64,000 nt of DNA from Dromiciops gliroides (GCF_019393635.1 NC_057862.1:152687562-152751561); one strand, 5' to 3'; positions 1-15,453 are shown, counted from the first letter of the stretch. Numbers and translations are program-made. Notes: a model not told the origin generated them from the letters alone.

Positions 1-947
1 GTTTCCCCAAAAAGGTCTGTGTTGTTGTTTGGACAAAGAATGGATTTGCATCTCATTTGCATAATTTAGCTATAATTTACAGTACAAAAGCACTGATATT
101 GTCCTTTATTGTGGATATTGATCTATTTTCTGTAAAATGAGGCAAACTAAGCCCCATACTTCATGGATTACCCCTAGGTACTTTCAACTTCTGCCACCTG
201 TGGTCAGGCCATTAATCTTTTGGGAAGCAATATTGCTTTTTACAGTGGATTGGGCTGTCACAGCACTGACCTGTCACTCTCCATCCACTTACTCAAGCTC
301 TGATATGCATTTTACTTTTGCAGGGCTTGAGTTCAGTTGCTAACTCTTAATTTCTGTGTATCAGGTCAGGTCTGAAATTTGAAGGGTGTGAGGGGAGGGA
401 TAGGACCTTTGGCAAGATTAGTATTTCTTCATCCAGTAGAAGTTGAGCTGCTTATCCCCTGCTCCCATATCTACCGAAATTTAGGGAACCCAAATGCCTG
501 GAAAACTACTCTATTTCCCCAAGACTAAAATAAAATGACCAAATTTCCAGTTAATTTGGATTTACTCAATTATCACCTAGAAACCAGATAAAAATGAAAC
601 AGAACTCTCACTATCTTAGGTAGCTTGAGGCTTTAAGGCATGTTTACAGCGGTGAAAGGGAATTGGGCTGAGTTGAGAAGACCCATTTTGTTGTGCATAG
701 TACAATCACCTTTCTATGCATTTGCATAGTTAGACCACTAAACAGGAAGAGAAAGGGCAAGAGCAATCGTAGACAAGGTATCTTGCTGAATCAGGTTCCT
801 TTTAGGAAACAAAATAGGGATGAACCAAGGTTCAAGGTTCATACCTTATTCCATTGTTCACTTTTTCTGAAGAGGGTTGAGATACTTGGGTCTAACATCT
901 AAGAGAAGGTCTATGGTTGTCACTTCTTGTTGACGAAGTCAAAACTG

Positions 948-989
948 ACCCAAACTTAGAAAAGATGATGAAAACTTCTAAGTTTGGGT
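948..989. repeat. Perfect 14-bp inverted repeat
   Basis: Arm 948-961 (acccaaacttagaa) is the exact reverse complement of arm 976-989, with a 14-base loop at 962-975. Two further G-T wobble pairs could extend an RNA stem to 16 pairs. It is not part of any repeat recognised here. Confidence 0.75.
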
Positions 990-990
990 T

Positions 991-1004
991 GTTGCTATGG
1001 AAAC
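991..1004. promoter_or_regulatory. X-box-like (RFX) motif
   Basis: GTTGCTATGGAAAC differs at two positions from the palindromic X-box GTTGCCATGGCAAC bound by RFX factors. It lies about 2 kb upstream of the FEM1B start codon and directly beside the inverted repeat at 948-989. The match is seen; binding is inference. Confidence 0.35.
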
Positions 1005-1497
1005 AATTGAGTTAAAGTCCATCCCAAAGGCAGTACTGGGCAAAAGTGTGGCTTTTAGGGATATGGGGTAAACAAATTTCCTTGGTCAAAAACCCAATCC
1101 TATCTTTACCTCATGAGCTCAAGTCCTCAACTAACCCAGCCTTCCCTCGTATCTTCTAGGTCTCTTCAGCAAAACCAACCTTTTACTTTTTTAAATTAGG
1201 AGACACTTTCCATCTTAGGACACTCTTTCCATTTTTATAAGCAGAAAAATTCTCCCTATTCTCATGGTACAGAGATAAGGTATAAAAGGAACTAGTGGGG
1301 CCACAAAATATTTGCCCTAATCATTGAACACTGGGGTCCGGGGCTAGTCAAATCCAAGACACAGAACTTGGCTATTTTTTGGCTCGGAGAAGGGGTATCT
1401 CTAAAGCGCAGTGTTTCCATTATTATGGTTAAGCCACAATGCCCAGTCTGCCGTGAATGAATGAATGAACAAGCATTTGTGTTAACTGTATGCCGAA

Positions 1498-1625
1498 CCT
1501 GTAGTATAATGGAAAGTGCATTAGATTTTGAGTCCGAAGACCTGGGTTCTAATCTTGGTTTTGTGTGACCCTGGGCAAGTCATTCTTCTTTTAGCCTCGG
1601 TTTTCTCACAGAAAACAACCAGACT
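1498..1625 (+). repeat. Old MIR/Ther-type SINE
   Basis: The order of motifs is typical of MIR: a tRNA-like head, 'gacctgggttctaatc', then 'tgtgaccctgggcaagtca', then 'cctcggttttctca'. It is diverged and has no clear target-site duplication, so it is old. Confidence 0.6.
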
Positions 1626-2710
1626 CCTGGGGTCTCTTCTAGCCCCGCATCGAGGATCCTAATACCCTTGCTCGTGAGCCTCAGTTTCCTCATGTAAAGA
1701 GTCGGGGTTGGGCTTTGGGGGCCTTTCAGCTCTCATCCACAATCCTTTGCTCTGAGGGGTGGGGGCGCCTCCCCGGGGCCCGAGGTGAGGTGGGTGCGCG
1801 TCATGACGGGCGGGGGGGGGGGGAGGAGCTGGACAGCGCCAGGGGTCCCCTTTACCCTCCTCCCCGGACAGCGCCCGCGTCCTTCAACGCTGCGGTCTCC
1901 TCAGATCCCCCGGACTGGGTTCCCCCTCCGGCCGCCTCTGAGCCCGCTTCATTCTCCGCCGCCCGGGGTCTCCGCGGGCTGGACACCCAGAGGTAAGGCT
2001 CTCGCGGAGTGCTCATGTTCTGTCCTCCTCGAGGAGGCGAGGATGGGGAGGGGGCGCGTGCCGAACCCTCGAGCCCTCCCCCCTTGGGACCCGCCCAGCT
2101 AGCGCGCGGGCGGGCGAGCGGGGCGTGAAGGGCCAGAACGGCGGGCAGGAAGCCGGGGCAGGGCAGGGCGGACTCTTCGTCCCGGAACCTTTCTTCTGCA
2201 GCATGAAGTTTCCTCATCGGACAGAGTTGGGGGCCGGCACCGATATTAACCGTCCCCCTTGGCCTCCGCCCCTTCCCCGCCCTCCTCCTCCTCTTCTAAG
2301 GCTTCCCTTCCTCCCGTCCCGGAGTTCTGGGGTCCGCCGTAGTGGCACCGTTCCGCACCGCGAGCGGACCCTTCTGTCTCTGCCCCGGGCGCTCCGCCAT
2401 CCCCGCCGCCGCCGGTCCCCGTAGGCTACTGCAGGCCAGCGCGGGCAGGCCGCCTCCTGCTGGAGACTCGGAGTGGGGGGGAGAGTAGGGAGGGGAGGGA
2501 GGAGTGAGCAGCTGGAGCCGGAGCCGGAGCCGGAGGCCTCGGGCCGGACTCTCTCCGAGTCCTCCCGTGGAGTCTTGCGCTCTCCCCTGCCCCCCAGGCC
2601 CGCGGGTCCGGCCGGCGACCCGTAGATCGGCGCGAGCCCGTTCGACCGCGGGAGGGGGAAGAAGGGGGAGAAAGGAGGGGTCCGGCCCGAGGCCCGGGGC
2701 GGCCGCCGCC

Positions 2711-2764
2711 ATGGAGACCCCTTCCGCGGGCGCCCGGCGCCTCGGGGCCAGGGGGCGGCCCTGA
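2711..2764 (+). other. Upstream ORF (17 codons) with ideal Kozak context
   Basis: GCCGCCGCCATGG is a textbook strong initiation context. The ORF reads METPSAGARRLGARGRP and stops at TGA 2762-2764, 260 bases before the FEM1B start. If the transcription start lies upstream of 2711 this uORF should capture scanning ribosomes. The same bases also match a YY1 core (GCCGCCAT), so it could instead be a promoter element. Confidence 0.45.
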
Positions 2765-2922
2765 CGCCGTCCGCCCCGTCGGGGAGCGGGTCCCGGGACG
2801 TCCCTGTGCCCCCCGCTTCGGCCGTGCCCTCGGCCGCTCCCTCCCCTCCTCCGGCCTCCGCTGCTGCCCCCGAGCGGCGGCGGCGGCCCCCTGTTGAATG
2901 GGCGGTGCGGAGCCGGGTCTGA

Positions 2923-3273
<351 letters not shown>

Positions 3274-3984
3274 TAAGTACCCCTTCCTGCCCCGGGACCC
3301 CCAGGCCTCCCGGCCCAGGCGGCCTCCAATTGCCCCCATGTAGGTGTGGCGGTGGCCCGAGAAAGGCTGCCCTGAGCTAGCAGGAGGTGATGTGGTCATC
3401 AAATTACGTTACCCCATCCCTGTGCTGGGCAAGGCCGAGAGCTGATCCCCACTGGAGTGGAGAAGTTCACAAGTTTAGATAATTAAGGTAAACGTTAGTA
3501 CACCCTGTGGGAAGGGGGATATGGAGTAGAGAAAGAACTTGTGAGGGAGTCTCTTGTAGGGAGGGCTTTCACGATGTATTTCCTAGTTACGTAGGCCAAG
3601 TCTTTATTCTGAAGTTATCGCAAGTACTGAAACAACTTTCTATCTTTTGACTTTTATTACTTGAAAACAGTCTACTTAAAATTCTATCAACATTTGCATT
3701 CCCTCCCAAAATTATTTGAATTTTTGGTAGTTGCTCCATTTTAAGAAGTAACCTTTTTTTAAAAATAGGTTTTAGATGAGAGGAAAATGATTTTGAGAAA
3801 GTTATCGTTGAATGAAACACTTGAACTGAAGCATTTCACTGGTGTTTACTTTAACGTCTTATATTTATGGTTAATACAAAAACAACATAGCTGTAATATT
3901 TCCTATATTACCTTTATCTTTTTTGCTAAATGTTTGTGATGACTCTTGTCATGCTATTTTCAGTGTCTTTTTGTCCAATGTCAA

Positions 3985-4115
3985 ACCAAGCTTGGGCATG
4001 TGGAAAGAATACTGGTTTTGATCTAGGTTCAGATCTTCTTAGCTGTATGATCCTGGGCAAGTCATTTAATCTCTTCTCACCTCTTTTTTCTGACGGTGTT
4101 GGACTTGATAAAACT
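3985..4115 (+). repeat. Old MIR-type SINE
   Basis: It contains 'gtggaaagaatactggttttgatctaggttcagatc' broken by divergence, followed by a 'tgatcctgggcaagtcattta' core. It is old and has no clear flanking duplication. Confidence 0.5.
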
Positions 4116-6987
4116 GTCAGTGTCGCTTCCACCTCCCTACCTCTAGGAAAGCAGGGTGATAAAAAGATGTGTAGTCCCTGGACCTACTTTGCACCTTCTC
4201 AGCTATTGTCATCCATTCCAACATTCCTCTCTACAGTGACAAACCATTATTAAGGCACGATCTGAATCTGTTCTGAGGAGTTTTAAAAAATTGATGAATG
4301 AAAATATCATGGAGGTTACTTGAGTACTTGCCCATAAAATTACTAAGAGGAATTCTTCAAAAAATATATTTCGACATGGTTTTCAAAAGGAAATAATGAA
4401 TACCAGATTGAGTCAGACCCATAGCCACCCATCCCTGAAAATTTATTGGTATCAATGGATATTTTTGAGATTGTTGCTTCTTTGGTTTTCTCATTTGTAA
4501 AATGAAGGTTTTAGACTTTGTTGTCCCTGCCAGCTCTAAATCAGTTATCCTAAATTTCAAAAGGTTAGGATTGAATACTTCATTTAACAACTCATTATGG
4601 AGCCATCATTTATGAATTTATCTAAAGCCTTTTAGAGCATATATATATTTCAACGTATAAAGTTCTTTTTACTGGTTTACTATACTTCATAGGAAGCCTT
4701 CTTGTACTTATCATTCAGTCAAAAAAGCATTTATTGTGTGCTTGTTATACTTAGACCTCTCTTATAGTCCAGAGGCATGCTAGATGGAGATGAAGACAAG
4801 ATACTTGCCCTCAAGAAAAATAGTTTAATAATTATAGAGACCCCTTTCTGAGATATAACTCAGATATCAGAGAACATGATTTTATTTAACATACTTATTA
4901 ATCATCTTCCTCCTCCAGGAAGCCTTACCATATCCCAGTTGTTTATACTGTTACCTCATTTTCACTTCATTCTTGTCCTATGCTTTCTTTTTCTCCTCCC
5001 CCATGCTCCTTGATCGAAAGTACTTGAGATATATCTCTGTGTATCCCCAGTTGCAAGGGGGAGGGTCAAGTTGGGGTGATTTGTGGGAAGATAAGTACAA
5101 GACTTGGACAAGAGAGTGCTTGTCTGGACTGGATCTGTAGAAAGGAGTAAAGATGTCATTGTGATTACAGATTCATTGAAGTATTGAAGTATTCTCCCAG
5201 TGCCTACCTGGCACTTATTAGGGGGTAAATAAGCATTTGTTGAGTTGAATTGAATAGTGTATAGAGTGCTGTGTGTTGAGTGTGATACAAAATTTAGATA
5301 GACATAGTCCCTATCTTTATGGAGCAAAAGTCTAGTAAACTTGTAAGTATAGTTCTGATTGATAATTGGAGCTCATGGACATTTTTAGTCCTCATACAAC
5401 TCTAACCTCTTTCTGTAGTTTTATAGTCACCTTGACATTTTGCTATTTAGAAAAGGGTAGCCTCCATCTGTGGATTTCAGAGTTTCATTTTACTTTGTTC
5501 TAGATTATTTACAAAAATGTTAATATGAGCTACATGTAAAGAACATGAGGCTCACTTACCTAATCCTCTCTGGATGGTTTTTGAAAGGTACTCAGCAAAA
5601 ACTTCATTCTTTTATCCACTCTTGGCACTCTTAAGATAGATGGCCAGGCTGAATTTTTTGGTTAATATCAATGCATTGAGTTAGTGTAAATGATGAATGT
5701 CATAGTTCACACTTAAAGCAGTAAGCTTTGGGATTTTCTCCCCCTTATATGCCAATAGAGGAGTAGGACTGAAATGGATATCAGGAAAGGTTTCATTAGT
5801 AGAAGGTGAGAAGAAAAATTCCTAGGAAAGGGAAGCTGTTAAGTAAGAATGTTATAGAAAATGAACAGAACAAAGGGAGGGCTATATGTCATGTGACCCC
5901 TGGAATATTATGACGGCCACGAGTTCTGAGGAACTGTTGTTCCCTTGTACTTTAAAAAAAACACAGCATGTGGTAGGGAGCTTTGTGAGGAGGGGGGGGC
6001 AATAAGATGAAGATCTGAAGGCTTTCTTTGGGGTGCTTTGGCATCACTAGCACTAGTAATTGACATAAGTTTTTATGGGAAATGGTGAGATCACCATCTG
6101 AGCTCTCTAAAATGAGGCTGAAGGAGTCATTGAGCAGGGTCCACTTCAGGAAACTGAGCTAATTCATTAATAAATGATTGTTAAAATTTTGATTAATGTT
6201 AAATGCTGATCACCTACTAAATAAGGTTTTTCCATCCCAAACTCTTGTGATATCATTAAAGAACTGAGAAACAGACCAAATTTGTAGGCAGAATATTATC
6301 TTCTGTCTTGAAGTTTTTGTCACTCTTCTTAGTAAATCCTTTTTGTTTGAAAATATGGCTGCTATCTTTTGTAAGACTTTTGTAAGTCTTGAATCTAAAA
6401 CAAAACTTGTAACCCAGAATTTGCCTGTAATTTTGGTTTAAATTTCAGAAAGCTGATTGTTTTTCAATAAGGACCACATTGCATGTATGAATTTTCTGCT
6501 AAAAATACTTTGCAGAACTCTATTTGAAGCAATGTACACTTTTGCATTTAAAGCTAATTAGCATAGAAAGAGAAACATCCTTCATATAAACCACAGATAA
6601 AGTTCCCTGTAGTCTGCCTGTTCTCTATTAGGCTTCAGATTTGGATATTTCTAAGTTCTTCTGGGCTTTAAGATTTATAAAGGAATAGCCTTTTATGAAA
6701 TATGTAATGAATTTTATTTTCATTTACCTTCCCTCATTTTCTTCTTTAGAGATTTCCTTTTGCAGCTTAACCAAAGATATATAAATCTAAATTTTATTTT
6801 TTGTGATTTGCAAAAAAAAGCATTTTGAGCTGATGCAGCTCAAGCAAGCAATTAAAATTACAGTAAATGATATAAAAATTAGTTTGTTTTCATCATTCTA
6901 AGCTTTTACATTTTGCATAATGCAAAAGCCACTTTAAAAAATATCTCCAGATTCATGTTGCTAGTAGTTTAAAGTTAATGTAGCTGG

Positions 6988-7129
6988 GGGGCAGCTGGGT
7001 AGCACAGTGGATGGAGCACCAGCCCTGGATTCAGCAGGACCTGAGTTCAAATCTGGATTCAAACACTTGACACTTAGTAGCTGTGTGACCCTGGGCAAGT
7101 CACTTAACCTTCATTGCCCCGCAAAAAAA
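6988..7129 (+). mobile_element. Marsupial tRNA/CORE SINE (WSINE1-like)
   Basis: Full-length copy: 'ggcagctgggtagcacagtgg' head, B-box-like 'gagttcaaatc', core 'tgtgaccctgggcaagtcactta' and an A-rich tail. A perfect 17-bp target-site duplication (aaagttaatgtagctgg) lies at 6971-6987 and 7130-7146. Confidence 0.9.
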
Positions 7130-7606
7130 AAAGTTAATGTAGCTGGTATATGATAAATTTAACTTTTAAAAAACTAGGTAACAGTACTTGTGGGTAAATC
7201 TGCTATTTTAAAGTAAGATTTTCTAACCAAATGTGTAGTGAAATGTAACGATAAATTTTGGGAAATGTTAGATGAATGTATTTAATGGCAGAATGTTATT
7301 CAGTGGGTATGTGCTTGTGTTCACTTCAAATAATTAAAAATACATTTTTTATTTAAAGCAACTTGTTTTCTTAAATCTTTAAAAGAAAATTCACTAGACT
7401 TTTACTTTTGAACAGTTTGCTTTATCTATAAGTTGAAGAAAATAGTATGAATTATAAAATTGATATTCTATTTACAGTAAAATTATAGTACATTTTGTTT
7501 TTTCTGCTATTTTGGAGTAATATGGTAGAGTTGCACTGTTTTTTAAACACTATGCTTAAGGAACACAGTTTGAGCAATGGTATTACTAAATTTATGATGA
7601 GATGTG

Positions 7607-7754
7607 TTTTTTTTTTTAAGTGAGGCAATTGGGGTTAAGTGACTTGCCCAGGGTCACACAGCTAGTAAGTGTTAAGTGTCTGAGGCCATATTTGAACTCA
7701 GGTCCTCCCGACTCCAGGACCGGTACTCTATCCACTGCGCCACCTAGCTGCCCC
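7607..7754 (-). mobile_element. Marsupial tRNA/CORE SINE, minus orientation
   Basis: The order on the + strand is poly-T, 'gaggcaattggggttaagtgac', core, 'tttgaactcagg', then 'cacctagctgcccc'. Imperfect flanks 'tatgatgagatgt' and 'tatgatatgt' are the likely duplication. Confidence 0.85.
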
Positions 7755-7869
7755 TATGATATGTTTTACGAAGCTTATTAAGTATGTAGGGTTTTTATAT
7801 ATACACCATCATATGACAGTAAATTTACCCATAAATGTTTTTCTTATTTCTTCATAAAAAATAATTCTA

Positions 7870-8018
7870 GGGGGCGGCTAGGTGGCGCAGTGGATAAAGC
7901 ACCGGTCCTGGATTCAGGAGTACCTGAGTTCAAATCCGGCCTCAGACACTTGACACTTACTAGCTGTGTGACCCTGGGCAAGTCACTTAACCCCCATTGC
8001 CCTGCAAAAAAAAAAAAA
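7870..8018 (+). mobile_element. Marsupial tRNA/CORE SINE
   Basis: Full-length copy from 'ggggcggctaggtggcgcag' to 'cccccattgccctgc' and an A tail. Short 'attcta' flanks suggest the target-site duplication. Confidence 0.88.
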
Positions 8019-8734
8019 TTCTAATTAGTCTAATTACAATAGTGTTCCTGATAGAGTTTGAAATTTTCGTATAGAATCTACCTGTTTGGTCTAAAAGTCA
8101 TTAACTCACAAATCTGGGAAATTGACTGCATAAGTACAAAAAATGATCTAGCAAGCAAGAGGTCTAGTGGCTCAATAGAAGATAGTTTGAGCCCACTTCT
8201 ATTTAGACTTTTAAACTCCTTATCTAGAGCTCAGGAGGAACTGTTATGAACTGTTGAGATATGTGGGGAAAGACTCCTTTGTTCTCACAGAGCGCTGTTT
8301 ATTTTCCAGCCATTAATGCTTTTCCAAAAGTAGTTTGACTTTTGGGGGCAGCTAGAATAGGGAGAGTTTGCATATTCCAAACTCTTTAAGGAAAAGAGAG
8401 GTTGTACTGATCCACATCTTTCTGCACAAGTGTTACTAGTGTTACAGATTGTATCAGGGAATTGGGTGGCCTTAATATTGACCTTTAGAAAGAGAGGTAA
8501 TAGGAAGGGCTGGAAAAGAGAAGATTGGCACCCATTCCTATTTTAGTTCCTGTGTCAGCCTCAGAAAATTGTGTTAGGTAGTTGTTGATCTATAGAAATA
8601 GTTTAAAATTTACTGTAGGCTTTCCAGAGTTAATTTTTATTTTGAAATTTGGTGACTCGTTCAAGCCCTTTTTCAGAGCTACAGTATATTCACGGAAACA
8701 TTGGATACTGGCCTAATTTATCTTTTTTGCTATG

Positions 8735-8880
8735 GAGAAAAGAGTAAGATTTGGAGTAAGAAGATGTTTATTCAAGTTGCAGTTCTTCTGTTATTGAACC
8801 TCTCTGAAACCGTTTCCTCAGCTATAAAATAAGGGGATTGATTAGACTACATAGCTTTAGGATTCTGTCTAGCTTTAGCA
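8735..8880 (+). repeat. Old MIR-type SINE
   Basis: The 3' part is recognisable by 'cctctctgaaaccgtttcctcagctataaaataagggg', which is the usual MIR ending in diverged form. It lies about 120 bases before FEM1B exon 2. Confidence 0.5.
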
Positions 8881-8978
8881 GCATCTTTTGGTTTTATATA
8901 GGCTTTTTCATATGATCTTACAAAAAGTGTCCCATTTAAATTAGGAATTTGTACTCTAAAGTATTATTGAATTTCTAA

Positions 8979-10637
<1,659 letters not shown>

Positions 10638-12215
10638 GTGACTGGATATGTAAAATCTTTAAATGTGGTGCTAAAAAAGTAAAGGACTTTAATCACAGAC
10701 AATAGAATTACGTGTTTATAAATTCTACTTCTCTATCCACTACCCTTCCTTTCCCTTGGTCCTATCCTCAGTTCTATATTTGGTCTCTCTTGCTCAGACA
10801 TGAGTCAATTATAAATAACATCCCAAGGAAAACCTTGGTCTAACCATAATATAGTATCTTTGGATATTGGTCAGGTTACCTCTCCCTGCCTCTTTTTTTA
10901 AAGGAACAAATATAAAATATTTTGTTTAATCGTACAAAGGTACACTTATGATTTGCAGTTGATAATGTTTTAAACAGCTATGTACAAAGGTATTTCTGTT
11001 TAAAAGCCTATCTCAACATGTGATCTATGCAGCAGTTTTGAGGATTTAACGTTTTCTTTGGAAGAAAAGGAAGAAATAGAAAATAACATGATAAAAGTAA
11101 CCCAGTGATTCATTGCAGTTGCCCATTACGGTTGTCACTTCACACAAAAACAATTGGCAAGTTGTTTTTTTTCCCCCACTCTTCCAGTGATCTTTCTTTT
11201 TTGAATAAAATATAAATAGCACATTAAAACATAAGGAGGATTTGTAAAATACAGGATTAAATTATTGTGGATAAATATGCTAATCTAATAATGGTTGCAA
11301 ATTATAATTCAATTCATTGAAATTGTTGCAGTTTGCTATGTTGAATGTGAGAAGGAATGGTAACAAACCAATTTGAATCAAACCAAGTCTTTTTGGAGAA
11401 CATTGAAGAAGGCTTTCTAGAAAATAAGCAGGCTTTTGTTCTTGAACTCCTTTTCCAATAGGTTGTGTTCTAAAATTCTTTGCTGATATTTTCATATAAT
11501 TTGTGTGACTTGGAACAGGCAGCATTTGACCTAGAATTTCCAGTAATGTGTGAATTATGAATGTTAGCTTTTATAATGAAACAGATTGTCACAACATGAT
11601 TGTAAGTCCTGTTTCACGCCACCTACCTTCACTACTCACTTTACCCTCCTGTGGTGTCTTCCTTTTGAATATGAAAACCACTTTTCCAGGGGGAATAGCT
11701 AGTGCCTCCCTAAGAAGATACTTATGAACAGGTGAAAGGGAACCTGGATACTTTATAAAAAGTTTCTTTTATTAGTCTCTGACAGAGGTGGAAAAATCAC
11801 AAATGTGGTGTGAAATGAAATTTTTATGATGAAAAGTGATTTGTATAATGTTACTTTGAAAAGTTCTTGAGCTACAGATTTTTCAACAACAGAATGTTAT
11901 ATTCTGACAGGGTATTGTATTTGGAATGTTTTGGTTGTTTTAACTGTAATTTTTAAAACTGTCAGATTAAAATAATATTTTGTGATTAAAAAGTAGATCA
12001 GAAATTCAGAGGGAGGGAACACATGAAATGTGAATTTAGTTTGTAATAACTCCATTTCCTGTCTGGTGCCAAATGAACTACTCAGTGTGGATGTGTAATT
12101 TTTGTTTTAATGAAAAATGTTTTGATTTGTCACAATTCTAAACCTTCAAATGAAAAAAAAAAACCCTAGTGTTTTAATTTGTGTTTTATGTGTATGTTGC
12201 TTTCTGTGGGGTAAT

Positions 12216-12221
12216 AATAAA
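12216..12221 (+). terminator. Candidate proximal poly(A) signal of FEM1B
   Basis: Canonical AATAAA 1.6 kb after the stop codon. It would yield a short 3'UTR isoform. Usage is unknown. Confidence 0.35.
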
Positions 12222-14678
12222 GGTTCCAATTTAAGCAGTGTAGAACAGAATGACCAAGCCAAACTCAACCACCTGGGGCCTTAAATAGTGTAACACCACA
12301 AAATGAAATGCTTGTTTTTTTGGTGGGGGGAGGCAGGGGAGGGATATTACTTTTTTCCTTTTAAAGATGTTTGGGGGGAAAATGGCAAGGTAATTTTACA
12401 GTTATGACAATTTTATATTTTGTGTGTCTTTCTGTTTCAGTTAGAATTGTAAGGATTATGAATTGGGCAACAGTAATCGATTTCTATTTTGCTAAACTAA
12501 GGTTTTAAGAGAAGTTTTCAGTCTGATGCGGTTTAAAGGAAATATTTTAAATCACAAGCCTCCATCCAGCCATTGAGTCGGTAGCACTGTTCCGTGTGTT
12601 TTGGTGCTCTGACTTGTTAGGATCAAGCTTTTTCTATTACAGACTTATGGGCCTTCTTATTTGACAGTTCTAGGGAGCAAATGTGATCTTCTTGGCATTT
12701 ATTTGGTGATATTATTAACGTTGATATGTTCTTAAGACACCAAAATTAAAAATAGCAAATATATTGCACTTCTTTCACTAGATTTGTTTTAAGAACTTAA
12801 TTCTGCTCCCTTCTCTTGCCCTGGACCCACAACTGTTTTATACTTTGCTAATTTACAATGTCCCTATGAAATGATACAAATGATTAGTTATGGATACACA
12901 GGCATCTATAGGTTTTAATAACCCTCAATTATTTTAAAAAGGGAGGACTGAATGCTGAGAACAAGTAAGGCTGTATTGATTACAATGCTGGCAAAATAGG
13001 AGAAAGGTATTTGATAACATTTGAATAAAATATGAATTGTTCCAATGTTAATTGGTAACTTCTGTACTGTTATTTACAGTAGAACTTCATTGCACTATAT
13101 TGCTCAGGATGTAATTCCAACTTGTAAAATAAATTAAGATATGTATTGTAAAATATCTGTATAAAACCATTCTTGGAACAAGTGATCTATAAGCCTGTTT
13201 TTGCTTTTCTTTTGTTTTTTCGTACAGCTGATATAAAGTATGTTTGGCTTAACTCTTCCCAAACTGTTTCAACTTACAGGAAAAAAAAAACCAAACAGAA
13301 AATAAAGCTGGTATTTATTGGTACCTTAGCTTTCTTCATACTGTATGTTGTCCATTTTTCAGTCACTTGCACTGGTTTGTGTTCCTCCTTTGGTGTAGGG
13401 ATGTCTTATTTTGTCAATATTCTTTAATACTATTACAGATCTCAGAATTGCTTTGTGCTGCTCAGCAATTGCCATATATGTTTGCACATACTAAGGGCCT
13501 AGAAGTACTTTCAGAAACCACAAGAATCTTGTTGGGATTTTGCCTTATTTTAACACATCTGGTAACAGAATTTTATATTCAAATAGCTATTTAACCTGAA
13601 GAATGGACAGCAAGTCAGTGAATGCCAACTTGGCAGGAAGTATGGCAGGGTGTCTATGCTTAAAGCTGAAAACATGGGTTCTCTAGTACATGATTTGGAT
13701 TTTACAACCAGAATTGGTATTGTCTTCCCAACAAATAGCCTTAAGCAAGCCACCTGATCCCAGCTGCTATGTTGAATGGGAACTTTAAAAATGACTATCA
13801 TTAAGCTTTTTTTTCTCCCTTTGTGAGGTAAGAAGTTTATTTCCTTCGACTGGAAGTTTAATGACAACTGGTAAATTTTAAGGATGTTCCCATTACACAT
13901 TAACTTTGAGTAGCTGGATTGTATTACATGTTAAAGGTTTTTGAAGAGAGATGTGTTTTGGGGACAGTATCTATATAACTGTTAATAAATATCTTTCAAA
14001 GAGAAACCTAAAGCAAATAGGGCACCCAATGGCCAGTTCTTCACTGGAATTGACAATTATTTGGATAGTTCAAGCCACTTCCATCTGTACTTTTCAAGCA
14101 GAAGCAGTTTTTTAAGGAAAAGGCCTAAATTATCCACATAATTGCTTTAGATCTCCATTTTGCTGGCAGGAAAGTAGCTTGTGGTTGAATTAGCAAGTAG
14201 ATAAATACAGGTAAAACATAAAGGGCTTATTTTTATGACAGCTTGTTTTTATGTTTCAAAAAATTACTGTTGAATACAGTTAGCATGTCAGTGCAGATAA
14301 CTCTTCAGTCAAGGTACTATAACACTAAACAGGTCGTTTTGCCATTTGTTCAGTAGAAAGTTATTCTGCTGTATGTTAAGCTTTGTCTTCAGCCCCACTC
14401 TGAAAAGCTATGGAGCGAGGAGAAAGATTTTCTAAAAGCAGAGCATTGCCAATAGTTTAATGATAACTCCTAAGAAAGTATGCTAGGTTTTAAGGCCATC
14501 TATGTTGTAGGCTTTTTAGCAGAATTGCTCACATTTGGGTAGAGTACTAGTTTGCTCCCTTGAAGATAGGAGATAGAGCTACTCTTCCAGCCTTGTAAAC
14601 TTTTCCCTGTTTTGGGATCTACAGTAGGTATTACACTCAGACTGGTGGGAAGAAGATATATTAGTTTGTAAATTGTAA

Positions 14679-14684
14679 AATAAA
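14679..14684 (+). terminator. Candidate poly(A) signal of FEM1B
   Basis: Canonical AATAAA followed within about 40 bases by the GT-rich 'gttgtgtttcagttttgt', the usual downstream element. Confidence 0.45.
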
Positions 14685-15453
14685 TATTGTACTGTATTCA
14701 TATTAGAATAGTTGTGTTTCAGTTTTGTATTACTCTTTTAAGGAAGGTACAGTGACTAAATTGTGGAGTGTATCCTGACATCTATTTGCCAGGTTATAAT
14801 GCTAAACGATTAGCACCTTTTCAATTTGGGTCTCATGTTGGGAATACAGGGTCCAATATGTTGTAGAGGTAGGGATCTAAATCAGCTAAATGTTAAGAAG
14901 GCATCATAGTGAAGACAAGATTAAGCTTGTAAGCTATAAAGTGAAAAAAGTCTTGTTATTTTAAGTTTATCCTTACATAGTATTGTTTATGGCTCTTAAA
15001 GGTCTCTTAAGAGTTGGAATGTTAGGAGAGAAGGGCAAAATGAAAACTGTTCTTTCCTGTGTTGTGTACTTTTTCTTTGCTGCAAAACTTGGGAGTGGGA
15101 GAAACAGGGAAACTGTACAGGCTGAATCCGATCTCTTTTGGAAAGAGTCTTTTGTCCTCTGGCTTCAAAATTGCTTCACCCTGGATACCCTGTTAAGATG
15201 ATCTGCATTGCTGTACTCCAGTAATTTCACTGTGATTTATAACTTACCAATGATGTCATTCTGTTGTGCACTTTTGTCAAATTGTTTACCCAATTTTAAT
15301 AAAGAGAGTAAACCTGTCAATTGCAATAGAGCCCTCTTGATAATTTACATACTGGATAGTATTTTCTGTTTGAGTTTTATGACACTCAGAGAACTCTTCC
15401 ATTCTTAATGACTTTCATGGAAACATGGCTCGAAGACCTCAGCTACATAGGAA

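Larger units (their letters stand above)
1..1730. other. Upstream flank of FEM1B, no gene seen
   Basis: AT-moderate DNA with no convincing coding exon on either strand. It holds an inverted repeat at 948-989, an X-box-like motif at 991-1004 and an old MIR-type SINE near 1498-1625. Composition changes sharply to GC-rich at about 1730, where the FEM1B CpG island begins. The open frames here are short and look like chance. Confidence 0.6.

Noticed and set aside
6988-7100. tRNA-like sequences with A- and B-box motifs in many places
   Set aside because: All are heads of SINEs, with SINE cores and tails attached; no free tRNA gene with a complete cloverleaf was seen.
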